In this document: positions 22,896 through 34,445 of the stretch, piece by piece | How the letters are laid out: each line of letters starts with the position of its first letter | Numbering within the stretch: position 1 is the stretch's first letter | Source: Adiantum capillus-veneris | Taxonomy: Eukaryota > Streptophyta > Polypodiopsida > Polypodiales > Pteridaceae | Reading direction: 5' to 3' | Length of the DNA stretch: 64,000 nucleotides | Assembly (NCBI GenBank): GCA_014529385.2 | Contig: CM043952.1 | Location: forward strand, 61,830,119-61,894,118 | Position numbers and translations under genes: made by a program | Notes under the pieces: model-generated | What the model saw: the letters and a program-made list of their open reading frames with translations, nothing else | What the model was told of the DNA's origin: nothing | Database searches by the model: none

Positions 22896-22904
22896 TATTT
22901 CTTA

Positions 22905-23670
22905 ATTCAAGGGGCCGCATAGGGTGGGCACCCTATTTTGAACACCCCCAACTAGCAAAGGGTCCCTACAAGCTCTCAAGGTCTTTGGCTTGCGGCCCTT
23001 GGCTTTTGAAATTAGAAAAGTTCAATGAATTTAGCAGTCAATTTGACACACCAAGGATCCTCTCAAGTCACGAGAGCACACAAGGGTATTGCCTCTTGCA
23101 CTAAATTTTCTTTAGGAATTCATGCATGAGTCAACATGGGAATTCAATCGCCTGAAGGGATCCTATTTTGGAATTTAAGCAAAGGACATTGCAAGTGACT
23201 ACCATGAAGCTTGGGAGCTTAAGAAGATTATCAATTCCATGTATAGGCTTATGTCCTTGTAATGGTCACTTATAGGCTTATTTACTTGCAATAGTCACTT
23301 ATGTACAACGCTTATAAACCCACTACAGACCAGACTCATACAAGAAGGCCATGAACCATTTACAAGGATGTATGCAAAGACAAGCTTACATGCAAACTCT
23401 CATAGTTGCCTTCCAATTGCAAGGCATTGATTCCAAATTTTTGAAAGGGAATCTACACACATGATTTTCTATGTTGTAGATAGTAGAAATTGTCTCTATG
23501 GAAGCGCTAGTATATAGTAGACTTACCAATAGCCGTAATAATGTCCAATCAATATGTGTCCAATTGAGCAATTGGTCAAAATCCAATATAGGCACCTATA
23601 AATAGGACCACTACTTTCATTTGGGGTTTTGTCTATCTCCTATGAATTAGACTTGAGTCGAGCTCTATTC
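22905..23670 (+). repeat. Possible solo LTR with TATA box
   Basis: This 770-bp stretch separates A' from B and has no coding signal. It contains a plus-strand TATA box in a good context, CCTATAAATAGG at 23595-23606, and a 29-bp direct repeat at 23242-23270 and 23271-23299 (TATAGGCTTAT...CACT). These are LTR-like features, but I see no second copy and no certain TG/CA ends. Confidence 0.3.
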
Positions 23671-23673
23671 TAC

Positions 23674-26381
23674 TCATAAGCCTTGGGAATCATTGTACTT
23701 CCATGTAAGAATATAATTTTGGTTTTGGAGCATCGATCGTGTGAGTACATCTACTGGTACCACCGGTGTACTTTGTGATGGTACCTCAGTAATATCAATT
23801 AAGTTCAATGGCATGATCCTTGGTGCATTTGGATTATTAGGACATTGGGTAATCAATTGATCTATGCCACATCGATTACACATGAGTATCGGCATTGTAT
23901 ATGTGCTCCCTTGATTTGGTATGCACTAGTGTGTCATTCTTTTGTAGATTAATAGGACACTTAACTACACGATGTGGACCCCACACTCATAGCATTGAAG
24001 AGGTGGTCTCTTGGCAATGAGATTGATATTTTGACCTCTTGCTGCAAGAGCAGCTACTTGATAAACAGGTTTGACTTGTCACCAGTACCATGTAGTATTG
24101 TGGACACTCTTCAAGTGCATCCATCCCATAGGCAATATTAGGGTCTGTATCTTCCTCACAGCCTTCCAAACAAGCACTAGATGACTCACAACCCATATGA
24201 TTCACAGGGGTGACTCTTGGATGTGGAGGCTATGGTCCTAGCACTGGAGGTGGTAGTAGGGTAGCTTGAGCAACATTTTGGGCTCTAGGAACCATGTGTT
24301 GGGATAGTTGTTCTACAAGTGGGGCAGAAATCAATGCAAGAACTCGAGGTGAATCTGTCCAGGCCAAAGGTGGTCTATTCATCATCACAAATTTGAACAT
24401 TATACAATCCTTATCTTTGTGATCGTACCTACCACATGCATTGAAATTCTCATTGAATTTTAGTCTATAAAGGGCATTCAATAGTGCTATGTGGACCAAA
24501 GAAAATTGGGCACCATTGTTGTTCCCTTCTTGGATACATATGATTGTTTTGTGAGGCACAACTATCTATAAGACTTTCTTGAATGACCTTGGTGAGATCT
24601 GTTAAAGTCATCTCATATTTCTTTGGCTCTTTAACAATAGGCTATATGGTCATTGGCTCATGCCCCGATGCTTCCGAGCCACTAGACTTTGGCTCAAAGG
24701 ACACTCTTTCACTTGCAATCATCAAATTGTCTTCCAATTGGATTGCATTGGTAGTGACTGCCTCTTAGGTAGTATTACCTCTAATGACTAGACCACTATA
24801 GATATTTTTTTTGCAATCCTTGAAGGAATCCATCGAGAAATTGGTTATTGTTGAAACGCTCATTTATAGGAAAACAAGAGTTTAAATGCTTTAGACAAGT
24901 GATAAAGTCTCTCACTGACTTGCCTTCCTCACATTCAGCCTTTTGTAGTTGAGATGCTACAACCCAAAGCAGACCTTCTTGTATATACTCCTATAGGGAG
25001 AATCTCCAAAGAGTAGGGTAAATCATTTTCTCTTCCATCCTTAAGGTCCTATACCAATCCCCAGCCTTCCCACTCAAAGTCAAGTTTAAAGCAATGCTCT
25101 TATGTAGTACGTTGTGTTCTCCTAGGGAATCGAATATCTGCTCAAATAATTCAATGTGCTTTTGAGCATCTTCATCCCCATTAAATTTTTGCGCAAGTTT
25201 TGCAATCTATACCACTTTACTCCTAGATTCTCTTTTAGATGTGTGACGCATATGCTCCACAATAGATCAACCTATTGTTTAACAGAATGCTGCCAAATCA
25301 CCTATGTTGAGGAGGTATGGTTGGTGGAGGCACTCCTGATAGAATCATGTGTGGGATGGGGGTGGTTACTGGCACTGGCATATATGTAGCCAACTTAGGA
25401 TATGGAGTATTTTTGGGCATAGGCCAGTCGGTTGGGAATGGCACTCTTGGAGCATATGTTGTTGGTACAATCGAGGGTGTAGGATCCATGTGTGCATAAG
25501 TGGCTACAAGCACATACGGTCAAGCCCCAATGGTAGGTACTATGCCACTAGGGAACGGTACTGCACTACTCTTAGTTGCCATAGGTGCATCTCTATCAAG
25601 TTCATCACTGGAGTAAGCACCATCATTTTTTTGAGAGGAAGTTGATCCAAACTAGGAAAACTAAAGTTGTTGTTCGTGGGCTTAGACTGCATCGGGACTC
25701 TAGGCGAAACAACATATGAGGGGTCCATGAGACTCATCATAGGAGTCTCCATTTGTGATAGAGTAGGCTGTTTGACCTTGCTTGTATCTAAAAAATTCAT
25801 GGGCCCAGTTGAGGGTACATTTATGCCTTGATTTTGCCTCTCCAAGTAGATGATGCCATGGAAGACATCACATATTATTCTTTGTTGATCCTCAATATTA
25901 ATGGTGCTAGATGTGGATTGTACAATCTCTATCTAATCTACATGGTAGGAGTGGCCAAAGTATAGATCCATCAACATCTCAGTGTGGAGGTCATATTTTC
26001 AATTTTCATTAATATATACCCTTCTAGACTTGACTTGTTAGAGGTCCCTTGTGAGGTGGAAGCAATGTTTCTCCCCGTGGTTTTGCCTTTCGTGGTCGTT
26101 GAGGGAACTTCCAAGGGAGGTAGCTCGATAGGGCCTGCATTGAAGGAGGTAGGTAGAATATCCACATGGACACTCTTAGGGGGTGTGGGGTGCACATGAG
26201 ATGTGAACAGAGAATCTACTTCCCCACCCCCTTCATACGCTTCATTGGCCTTGGGTTCAGAGCGAGTAGCTCTACTAAATGTCTCCATAAAATAGTTGAA
26301 CATGCTAGCACTAGGTTGTGGAGCTCTGGTGGACACATGTCCTTCTTCCTTAGGGTTTTGTATAGAATAAACTTCCATCAT
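23674..26381 (-). pseudogene. B Gag with two zinc-knuckle regions
   Basis: Starts at MMEVYSIQNP (26381). The N-terminal 350 codons are rich in Pro, Thr and Ser. The Gag core at about 25140-24780 reads LSGKAGDWYRTLRMEEKMI and QKAECEEGKSVRDFI, typical of retrotransposon Gag. Next comes a stretch close to element D (KEPKKYEMTLTDLTK, NNHMYPRREQQWC), a knuckle CGRYDHKDKDC near 24425, CESSSACLEGCEEDTDPNIA near 24180, and a final knuckle CNRCGIDQLITQC near 23880. Many stops and frameshifts are present. Confidence 0.8.
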
Positions 26382-26399
26382 GTCTGAGTCAGAGGAAGA

Positions 26400-27351
26400 G
26401 TCACTAGCTACTAGGTAGGGTCTTGAGTAGTACTACCTTGGGTTCCCATTCAGGGCCTAGAGCCTAATGTGGAGGGATAATGGGTGCTCATCTAAACAGA
26501 GGCACTCTCTATATGCTTGTGCTCTAGCACACAACCAGAGCATAGGTGCATGTGACCTTGACACCATAGAAGTGTTGGTGAGTGCCCATGAAGGCCGCTC
26601 ACCTAGTTTTTTGGGTGTTTTGCAACCCGACTTTACTCTCAAATTTTTGCTTTTTTGGTCCTTGTTTTTTTACCAAGCTATGGAATATAGAGTGTGATAG
26701 TTCAAAACAAGCATCTTGGTTAGAGTGACGTTGTGTGCTTTACAGCCCAAGATTTGGTTATTTTATGCCCTCGAAATCCTCAAATTAGCCTATTTCTAGT
26801 TGGGAGCAAGGCATAAAATGGAAAGCTCAAGGGTGCAAGTGTGAAGGGGAGGATGGAGAACTTGTCCCACATGCCCTCACTCCCTCTTATGTGGGTAGAC
26901 TATATATATTCTTGGGTCTATACTATATCATAAGACTGAGGACTGAGGCCTGGGCTTGGGCTTGATACATAGTTTTTTTTCTTAAAGGCTAAAAATACAG
27001 GTTTTAGTGCAAAAAATATTGATTTTGTAAAACAAAATAGGAAATTACTATAAAATGCCAAAAGTATAGATTTTGAACCAAAAGTTCAAAAAATTACAAA
27101 AAAACGTAGAAATTTTAATGCAGGACTTACAAAAAATCCAAAAAGTATTGTGTAGAGTGCAGAACATTGCAGAAAATGCTTGAAATTATTGGAAAAATCA
27201 CTTCAAAAAATAAAAGAATGTAGAAACACATCATCTACCCTTAACCCTAAACCTTTCTTCGACCAGACAACAAATTTGCAGAAAGCCTCAAAAATTAGAA
27301 GATTGCAGGAAGGACAAAAAACAGTTGCATCTCAAGCTAAACGCTCAGCCC
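26400..27351 (-). other. B leader, noncoding
   Basis: About 950 bp between the Gag start and the primer site, AT-rich with oligo-A runs at 26960-27250 and no credible ORF. Confidence 0.5.
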
Positions 27352-27370
27352 CTCCGCGACAATGGTGCTA
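27352..27370 (-). other. B primer binding site, degenerate
   Basis: On the minus strand, 4 nt after the LTR end, TAGCACCATTGTCGCGGAG aligns with TGGCGCCGTTGCCGAGGAA of element D. The differences are mostly G-to-A and C-to-T, as expected from deamination of methylated DNA. Confidence 0.6.
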
Positions 27371-27374
27371 AAAA

Positions 27375-27614
27375 TGTCATATTGCAGGGAACTTGCTGTG
27401 TGCTATGTGTGAGCCACTAAGGCTGCAAACACACAATCCATTTACAAGAAATCTCACCAACGCAAATGGTGTGTCACTTACCTCTTTCTTTTTATCATTG
27501 CAGGAATCTTGCACTGCCGCGAAGAGGGAGCCCATCGTCACTCAATCGCCTCGCCGTTGCCATAAGGTCTTCGCTCACCCTTGCTCGCACACACACGCTC
27601 TCAAACACTCACAC
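27375..27614 (-). repeat. B 5' LTR, first part
   Basis: Plus-strand reading starts TGTCATATTG. The segment is related to the D LTR in reverse (GTGACACACCA, GCACACAGCAAGTTCCCTGCA, GAGGCGATTGAG). It stops at the C insertion in a CA-rich stretch and resumes at 46609. Confidence 0.8.
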
Positions 27615-28633
27615 TGTGGGACGCATGTCTAACCTCACCATCCTATCTTATTGCAGTATTAGCGAGAACCACGATTAATTTGTCAAACCATGGGACGAAG
27701 CTGACTCGACTAGTGCATAGAGGCTACAAGAGGTTGTCAATCTCTTGGAAAACAACTAACAACTTAGCGAGAACCGTGATTAATTTGTCAAACCATGGGA
27801 CGAAGCTGACTTGACTAGTGCATAGAGGCTACAAGAGGTTGTCAATCTCTTGGAAAACAACTAACAACTCGCATCTAACTCAAGCTACACTCAAGTGACT
27901 GAAAGCCAATCGTTCATCTTGACAAGCAAATCACATCCATTACAGCATCAAATGACATCCAAACGTAACGAAACTTCTAAGACAAGTTTATAAGACCTAC
28001 GCACACATGCATATGGCCTCAAATCCCACTTTAGGTCAAGTTCCACAATCGTGATTATTAACAGTAGTGGATTTTTGACCTAGTCGTTTTCAACCCAGAA
28101 TGCATTTAAATGCTTAGCAATGATGCCCCAATACCCCACCTATTCTTAGCTTTTGATTTAAATGTGTAAATTCCTAGTTATGATGAAATTAGGCCACAGG
28201 TTGGCGATGCCAAAAGCTACGAAATACTGTGAATGGCTTACGTCATTGCATAGAGCTCTTACATGCGGTTGCAATGCAACAAACGCATTCATAATGTGAC
28301 AACCGGAGAGGGAGTAGGAAGCGCAAGAAGGAGAGAAGTGAGCGCCGTAAGCTCACGCTGTGTATTTATTATCCAAAAACTTTAAAAAAAACTTAGAAAA
28401 ATTGGCTTTTATACCTTAGCCAAGGTTTTTGGGTGGTCAAAAGTAATAATATGGAGTTCTACCAAAGCTAGGAATTGACTGGCTGATACAATCTGGAAGC
28501 TTGTAGCCCCAGCTCATTAATTACAAAGTTTACCAAGAAAATAGGAGTTACAATATTCCTGATTTATCAAAATTATATTTTTTTTACAAGGAGAACTCTG
28601 AAAAATGGTGTCCACGTTAGCTTGCTGCTAACA
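27615..28633 (-). repeat. C 3' LTR
   Basis: 1019 bp pairing with 45684-46603. Plus-strand ends are TGTGGGACGC and GCTAACA. It is longer than its partner because of a 105-bp tandem duplication at 27661-27870. A minus-strand TATA box GGTATAAAAGCC lies at about 28404-28415. A palindrome-like half copy, AATCGTGATTATTAAC, sits at 28047-28062. Confidence 0.95.
27661..27870. repeat. 105-bp tandem duplication in the C 3' LTR
   Basis: 27661-27765 and 27766-27870 are near-identical (AGCGAGAACC...CAACTAACAA). The 5' LTR has one copy, so the duplication arose after insertion or the other LTR lost a unit. Confidence 0.85.
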
Positions 28634-28650
28634 TTCCCCCCCTCCTCGCC
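28634..28650 (-). other. C polypurine tract
   Basis: On the minus strand GGCGAGGAGGGGGGGAA directly precedes the 3' LTR. It is a clear plus-strand priming site. Confidence 0.85.
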
Positions 28651-28672
28651 TGTGTCGTCCCTTGACACAGCT

Positions 28673-29500
28673 TTATGGGTTGAAGTAGTCTTCGGGTTTA
28701 CGGCGGGCGAGGCGGTCTTTCAGTGCTTCCAATGCTTTTTGGTATCTGATTTTGCGTTCTTTGTCTGGCACTTGCAAAAAGTGCATGGTGACTCTGTTTT
28801 TCAGTTCCACTTTGCTAAGTATCCTACAAATCTTGACGTGAGGTTGATTATCATCGGCGCAAATATCTTCGTTCGCCAAGTGAAGAAACCAGTGTAGAAT
28901 GCCTCCTCAAAAGCAAGCATATTATGCGAGGGCAGGAACATGCATCTAGCATAAAATCCATAGAGAATTTCCTATGAGGGTTGCCCACTTAGATCATAGC
29001 AAAGGCCTTTGTTCCCTTCCAAGAATGAGAGCCAGGGGGCTTCTGTCTGCTCAGGATCATTGAAAACCTGTATGCAAGTGAGTAACATCCTGCAGATCTT
29101 ATATAGCATTGCGCAGGAGAGATCTGGCAGACTCTTGAAGAATGTCAGGGCGCCCGTTAGGGTTTTCACCATGTATTCTTTTGATGCTTTGCCTTTCTCT
29201 AAAGTTGGCAACCTGGGAAAATTAAGTCATGTTGGCCTTTTCTTCTACAGTGCTTGCCATGTCCTTACTCGAGGTACAGGACAGAATGTCGGATCTTTCT
29301 GTAGGGCCACAGGTGGTCTTGTGAACAAAATCCAGTATCTTAGATTCTTGTTCAGCCAGCTTAACCTCCACTTTGGGTGGTCTTTATCTGCATCATCTTC
29401 TTGCATATCCTTGTATAATCTTTCCTTTACCTATAAGAGTTCTACCTTGATGAGAGGGTATGGCTGGGATTGTTGGTGCTATTGAGCATTGATTTGATTG
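28673..29500 (-). pseudogene. C extra ORF, conserved C-terminal domain
   Basis: Frames at 28972-29211 and 28673-28879 carry EYMVKTLTGALTFFKSLPDL, SCAMLYKICRMLLTC, FNDPEQTEAPW and EGNKGLCYD, then EDICADDNQPHVKICRIL and KDRLARRKPEDYF. The same blocks occur in A' (19823-20300) and F (55560-55900). It ends 23 bp before the purine tract. Stops and shifts break it. Its role is unknown. Confidence 0.75.
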
Positions 29501-29597
29501 GGGGTGAGTTGAGTGACGTTGACAGAGTGTAAAACTCTCAACTCCCAATCTATTGCGGCCTTCCACTGCTCATCTTCCTCTAAGGTGATCTTGTCTT

Positions 29598-31449
29598 TCA
29601 GTGCGTCCTCTTCAGCCTTTGACACAGTTGGACCATTGGCACTGTATCTTCATTTGTGATTTGGACCTGAAAGTCTTCGTCACCACTCGGCTCTGCTGTA
29701 GACTGCATCTCAAAGTCAGAAAATGAGACCGAGGGGATGTCCATTTGGGGTGGCTCTGAAGTACCTGCCTCTTCCTGTATATCTGGCTTTCCATCTCTGA
29801 GGAGTTGATTCATTCTTTTCAATTCTGCAATTTCCTTAAGGAGTTCCTCCTCTCTTTGGACCTGCATCAGTGCCAGGTCTCTGCGTTGTGACTGCTCCAG
29901 CTTCAACTCCAGTTCTAAATCTCTCTTTTTCTTTTCAAGTGCTTTATACACTTCATCTATTCCCTTGATCGAGGCCACAGCTGGGGATTTTCTCTTATTT
30001 GCTACAAGAAAGTGGCTTGATCATTGATTCTTTGTTCAGAATATTGGAGAGAAGCATTAGTGACATCTAACTGTACCTGAATTTTCTGGGCTGATAGAGA
30101 GGTGGTAAGAAGTTCGTTTGTCACTTCTGTCAGCTTCTCATCTTTCACTTTGCATGCATCAGCTAATTTAGTAAGGAGGTCACCCAACTCCTCCATTTCC
30201 TTCTGTTGTTTGTCCCTGGCTATCTGATACCGTTCTACTTTAGCCTTTAGCTCTTCTACTTGCCTTTGGAGATCAATGATAGTAGCCATTCTGTCATCGA
30301 GCTCTCCTTGAAGAGCATCGACGACCATTTCTAGTTCTTTGGCTTTTGTAATGCGGTCGAAGGCTGCTAAGCAGAGTTTCTCCGTCATGAGTTGCATCTA
30401 CCTTGCATACTTGTTTACTTGTATAATCACTTCATCATTGGACTGCCACTCCTTCTGTCTTGCGAGTTGTGATGTGCCAGCACCCTCTTGTGTTGCTTCT
30501 TGTTGTGTTGTAAGTGATGATGGCTATGTAGAAGTGGATGGTTGTTCTTATCTTTGGCCATCCTGAGGCTTTGATACCTCGACAGTTTCTGGCTGAGTGG
30601 AAACAACCTGTGTGGTCTCAACCCTTACCATGTCTTCAATCATCGCAGTCCTTTCCGCCTTCTCAGTCTCGGTTTCTTTCTCAAGGGTAGTGGTTTGCTC
30701 TTTTTCTGTATCTTCCTTTTGTTCACTTTCATCCACCAGCTTGTGAGTTTCCTCGGCTGTTTGCTCTAGTTCTGGTTCAGCTGTCTTTTCCTCATGTTGT
30801 TCGGCGTGGTCAGCTTGTTGTGTAGCTTCCGTTCGGTGGGTGAATTCAAATCTTTTTCCTTGTCGGTCTCGGATTCTTCATTGGTCTCCTGGCCCGGCAG
30901 TGATGATGGTAGAGTAGGCATGGGCTGGTCCTGTTGTTCCGGCGGCGGTGAGGTGGGCAGGGGAGATGCCTCGCTCTGCACTTGAGTAGCCGCTTCCTCT
31001 GTGTTCTTTGCCACTTCTTCGGCCTCTTTCAACTTTAAGGCTTCTGCCTCTTGGTACATCCTTTCTAAATAATCTTTGGGATCCTCGGCCTCTTTTCTTG
31101 AATGATGCTTCGTTCGAAGTCCTTTCAAGCCAGTGGGTACCCACTTTTTTGGGTCTTTTCCCTGTGCTTGCCTAGTGCGCTGATACACCTGTTTTTCTCT
31201 TTCAAATCTTGCTTGTTTCTGAGCTGGCTCCTCTTGGTGGGTAGCCACAGCTTTTCGCTTCATCTCTTCCCTCCTATCTCTTTTTTCTTCGTTGTCAAAG
31301 CTTTCAGTGCTATGCTGCACTGATGAGCTGTCATCTGATTCATCACTTGATTTAAATGATCTTTTACCATATCTTGTAGCTCTTGGAGAGGGCTGTGCTA
31401 CCAAGATCCATGTATTCTGATCCGGGGCAGGCGGTAGGTTGTCGGCCAT
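29598..31449 (-). pseudogene. C extra ORF, charged and coiled-coil middle region
   Basis: Several adjoining frames. 30766-31449 is highly charged, with Ser/Asp/Glu and Lys/Arg runs (KSSDESDDSS, KRKAVATHQ). 30427-30736 is Glu/Thr-rich. 30002-30397 and 29598-29978 are strong coiled coils with heptad-spaced Leu (LQRQVEELKAKVERYQI, LELELKLEQSQRRDLAL). It begins with LTRISYHAIGMADNLPPA, shared with F (LTRISYQALG, DELPPA). A long coiled coil suggests an oligomeric structural protein. That is inference. Confidence 0.7.
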
Positions 31450-31482
31450 GCCAATGGCATGATAGGATATTCTTGTTAATAC

Positions 31483-32229
31483 TTATGGCACGCCCAAGTA
31501 TGTTATTTTCCCTTCCTTTTTGGTGGCCTTCATTGTTGTCAAAACATATTGTGCGTGGTCCACAGGTTGCCTTGTTGTTGACTTCAGAACTTGTGTAAAA
31601 GTGATGGCCATGGCGTGATTTGGTGTCGTGTACCTTGGTGGCCTTTTTGCCAGGAAATGGAAGTGTTGATGGTACAGACGGGCTGGCTCTTCCACTTGTT
31701 TGTGGATGAGATCGGCGAATGTAGACGCAGCTATTTCTTTGGCAAATGTACCCGCTGTCTTCCTTTCTCTTGCCCGCATGGTCATCCCTTCAGTGGGTAG
31801 TCTAAGTGCCTCTGCCACAATATCTTTTGTTATCACAACCTCAACCTTTTTTCCCTGGTTATCTGATATTTGGATAGTTCCATCTTCTTTGATTGTGGAC
31901 AGAAGCTCGTAAGCTTTCTGAAAGTCCAGTCCGCAAGGTTCTTGTTCGTAAAAATGTCGGAGCCCCAACCTGCGGTTAGCCTCTTTGGTTTCTAGCTTTG
32001 CACCTACATCATAGACCTCTTTAAGCAGGAGCTGCAACTCTACCTGATGCCCTTCTTCACTTTTAAACTTGCCAGTGAAGACCGTGGTGTGGTGTTCTTC
32101 CAACTGCTCTTTAGAAAGGTAAGATGCTTTTTCCGCCTTTACTGACTCAGGGTCCAGTTGATATGGGGGCAGTTCTTGCAGTTTCTTCTTTGGGTTTAAC
32201 TTCTTCTTGGCCTTCTCCGCGGCTTGCAT
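31483..32229 (-). pseudogene. C extra ORF, conserved N-terminal domain
   Basis: 249 codons from ATG at 32229 (MQAAEKAKKKLNPKKK), possibly starting further upstream. After a basic start come TTVFTGKF, RRLGLRHFYEQEP, FQKAYELLSTIKEDGTI, ITKDIVAEALRLP, HFLAKRPPRYTTPNHAMAI and QYVLTTMKATKKEGK. Matching blocks occur in F (FIGEFQ, RAHELISSI, PPRYTEPLLHMAM) and A'. No catalytic motif is apparent. It follows the second palindrome array by about 190 bp. It may belong to the uncharacterised plant transposon protein group. Confidence 0.75.
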
Positions 32230-32416
32230 TGCTCCAGTTCAGTGAATAGAGTGCAAAGTTAGCAGATTTGTTGGATTTTTCTCTGGAATGTCCTTTTAGA
32301 CTGACATGCTGATAATCTGGTCCAAATTGCTTCAAATCAATTTTTGAACAAGCAAAGATGCATAAAATCATGCAAGGAACAAAACTGTATGGTCAAAACA
32401 AAAATTTTCAACCAAA

Positions 32417-33016
32417 GTAAATAATCGCGATTATTTACAGCTGGGAAAATTTTCAACTTTTTTGCAAACTTGGCTTCATAGGCTTGAATTTTATGCCAAT
32501 TACATGCTCTGAGGGAAATATGGGCTCATTTGGATGCACAGGTTGAAAATGGTACCAGATTTTGGCTTTAGGTCTCTGAAACAGTAGATATAAAGAAAAT
32601 TTGAGATTTTGAAATCCAAATTGACTCAAAATTGGCTAGTGGGCTTATCTCAACATGCTTTTTGGATATATGATGACAAAATATCCAAATTCCCCAATTT
32701 TGACCAAAAAGTAAATAATCGCGATTATTAACTTTTCTTCCAAAATTGACATTTTTTGGCATGCATTGGTTCTACGCATGATATAGAGCTTGGGTATGAA
32801 TGATGAAGTGATTTGGATCAAGAAAAGTTGTTCATAACCCAAATTTTGGCTTACAAAGACTTCTTTGCATTTTTTGGCAAAATTGCAAGTAATAGGTGGT
32901 CATTTTGGCTCATACTTGATTTTTGGCATGTAATAGGTGTGTACACATGATAGGTGAGGTGAATTGACAATTTCCAAGGAAAAATGTTGCAAAAGTAAAT
33001 AATCGCGATTATTTAC
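32417..33016. promoter_or_regulatory. Palindrome array upstream of the extra ORF (3 copies)
   Basis: A 22-bp palindrome, GTAAATAATCG followed by its reverse complement, is perfect at 32417-32438 and 32995-33016. At 32711-32732 it has one changed base. The spacing is 294 and 284 bp. The sequence between copies is diverged but alignable (GGGCTTAT..CAACATG, TTTTGGATA), so these are old tandem units of about 290 bp with a strongly kept core. They lie just before the extra ORF in the reading direction. Confidence 0.85.
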
Positions 33017-34440
33017 TACAGTGACAAAAACTTTGCAAATCTCACAAATTTCGACCTAAACATGTTTCATACACCTAATACAAGTCCTAAATCGAAGTTG
33101 GTCAAGTTTGGTCATGCCAGCATCTCTTTGTGCTCTGTCGACTCTGAAATCACCTTTTTTTTTTATTACTCTGTCTGTTAGGTTGGTTGGTCAACCGTGA
33201 GGCTTTGGACTTGTCCGTAACATAGTCGTGAAGCTACCTATCCAATTCTGGCTCATTTGGAGTCAGTTTGGCCTCGTATGTCGAATTTGATGCTTTGTAA
33301 CCTTCGAACCATTTTCTGCTTTTCGAGGACTTTACTTGATGGATTTCTCCAAACTAATCATACACATTGTATATGAACCTCATTAGCAAGCCATTTGTGG
33401 AGTCAGGTCAGAATTCTGGCCTTTCTCAAAAAACCCTAATTCTCTATTGGGGACCCCCTTGACCCCATTCGAATGATCATCTGATGGTATGGAGTGGTTC
33501 TGTTATGTTAGGACATGCTATGGTTCAAATCCCATCCGATTTGGTCAAGCTGGCAGGCCGCTATGGTCAGTTTTAGGTTGTAGGTCTTCGTGCACTGCTC
33601 GGTTTCTAGGGTTTTTTCTAGGGCTTTAGACTAGCTACCGGCCGTACAAAATGGATCATTGATTAGTAAGGAACTTACCCCTCATGTCTCGTGTGAGACG
33701 GCGCTGAAAAAGGTCAATTGTGGGCTCCGAAAATGACGCGTGAAAGAAGTCGAAATGCTCTTTCTGCAAAGGCTCCAAGTGGAAATGAGGTGGTTTTAGC
33801 CTAGGTTGGATATCTATACCTGGACTTCCCGAACCAATTTTCCCCAGATTCCCCCATTAGTCCTATTAGGCCATGAAATCTATGCTAGGCTCAAAAATTT
33901 CCAAAATCGGATTCCTGTAGCTCATTCTGCAAGAATTTTGCAAAAGTAGGCTTGGCCGCCTAATTTGGGCTTCCCGCTTCCATCTTCTGATTTCATTGAA
34001 AATTTTTGTGCTTGTCTGCCTTGTCTTTATGATCACCATCATGTCTTCCATTTTTTCATATGAGCTTCCTTACTATTTATTATTAGTTTTTGACCTTTTT
34101 ATTTGAAAAAATCAAAGAAAATAGAAAAATGCTCCAAAAAAGTAAAGTGAAAATCCAATAATTAAGAAAATCCCTTGAAAAACACAGCTTTATTGTTTTT
34201 TGTTGGGTTTCCCCATTTTTAAGACTCCTTTTCAACAAAATGATAAAAAATATCCAAAAAAGGACTATTTTTTATGATTTTCTGATAGTATGTACACTAT
34301 TTACACTCTTCGGGAAGATATTATCAGTGAATTTTTCCTTGTTGATGAATTATAAGAGCATTATTAGGTAATTTTGCAAAAAAAATCACACATTAACATG
34401 GAACTTTTCCTCCCTCTTCAAACATTTCCCTTAATTACTT
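33017..34440. other. C noncoding spacer between pol and extra ORF
   Basis: About 1.4 kb with no sustained frame and long A/T runs at 34080-34400. The part next to the array (33060-33300) resembles leader sequence near 44200-44300 (AAGTTTGG, GACTCTGA). Confidence 0.5.
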
Positions 34441-34445
34441 AGTAC

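Larger units (their letters stand above)
23674..27614 (-). mobile_element. B: gag-only non-autonomous gypsy element, left part
   Basis: Minus-strand order: 5' LTR (27375-27614, continued at 46609-46738 beyond the C insertion), a degenerate primer site, a leader, and a gag gene. No protease, RT or integrase follows gag before sequence of other origin begins at about 23670, and no 3' LTR is visible. Its Gag resembles that of element D, which also lacks RT. Confidence 0.8.

Noticed and set aside
30794..31912. Plus-strand ORFs over the extra ORF (and 62322-62660)
   Set aside because: They are opposite-strand shadows of the Glu/Lys-rich coding frame.
28673..32229. Envelope protein for the extra ORF
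   Set aside because: No signal peptide, membrane segment or cleavage site is visible; coiled coil and charged regions dominate.
32417..33016. CRISPR-like array from the evenly spaced palindromes
   Set aside because: Spacing is about 290 bp, the intervals are related to each other, and the setting is a plant retroelement.
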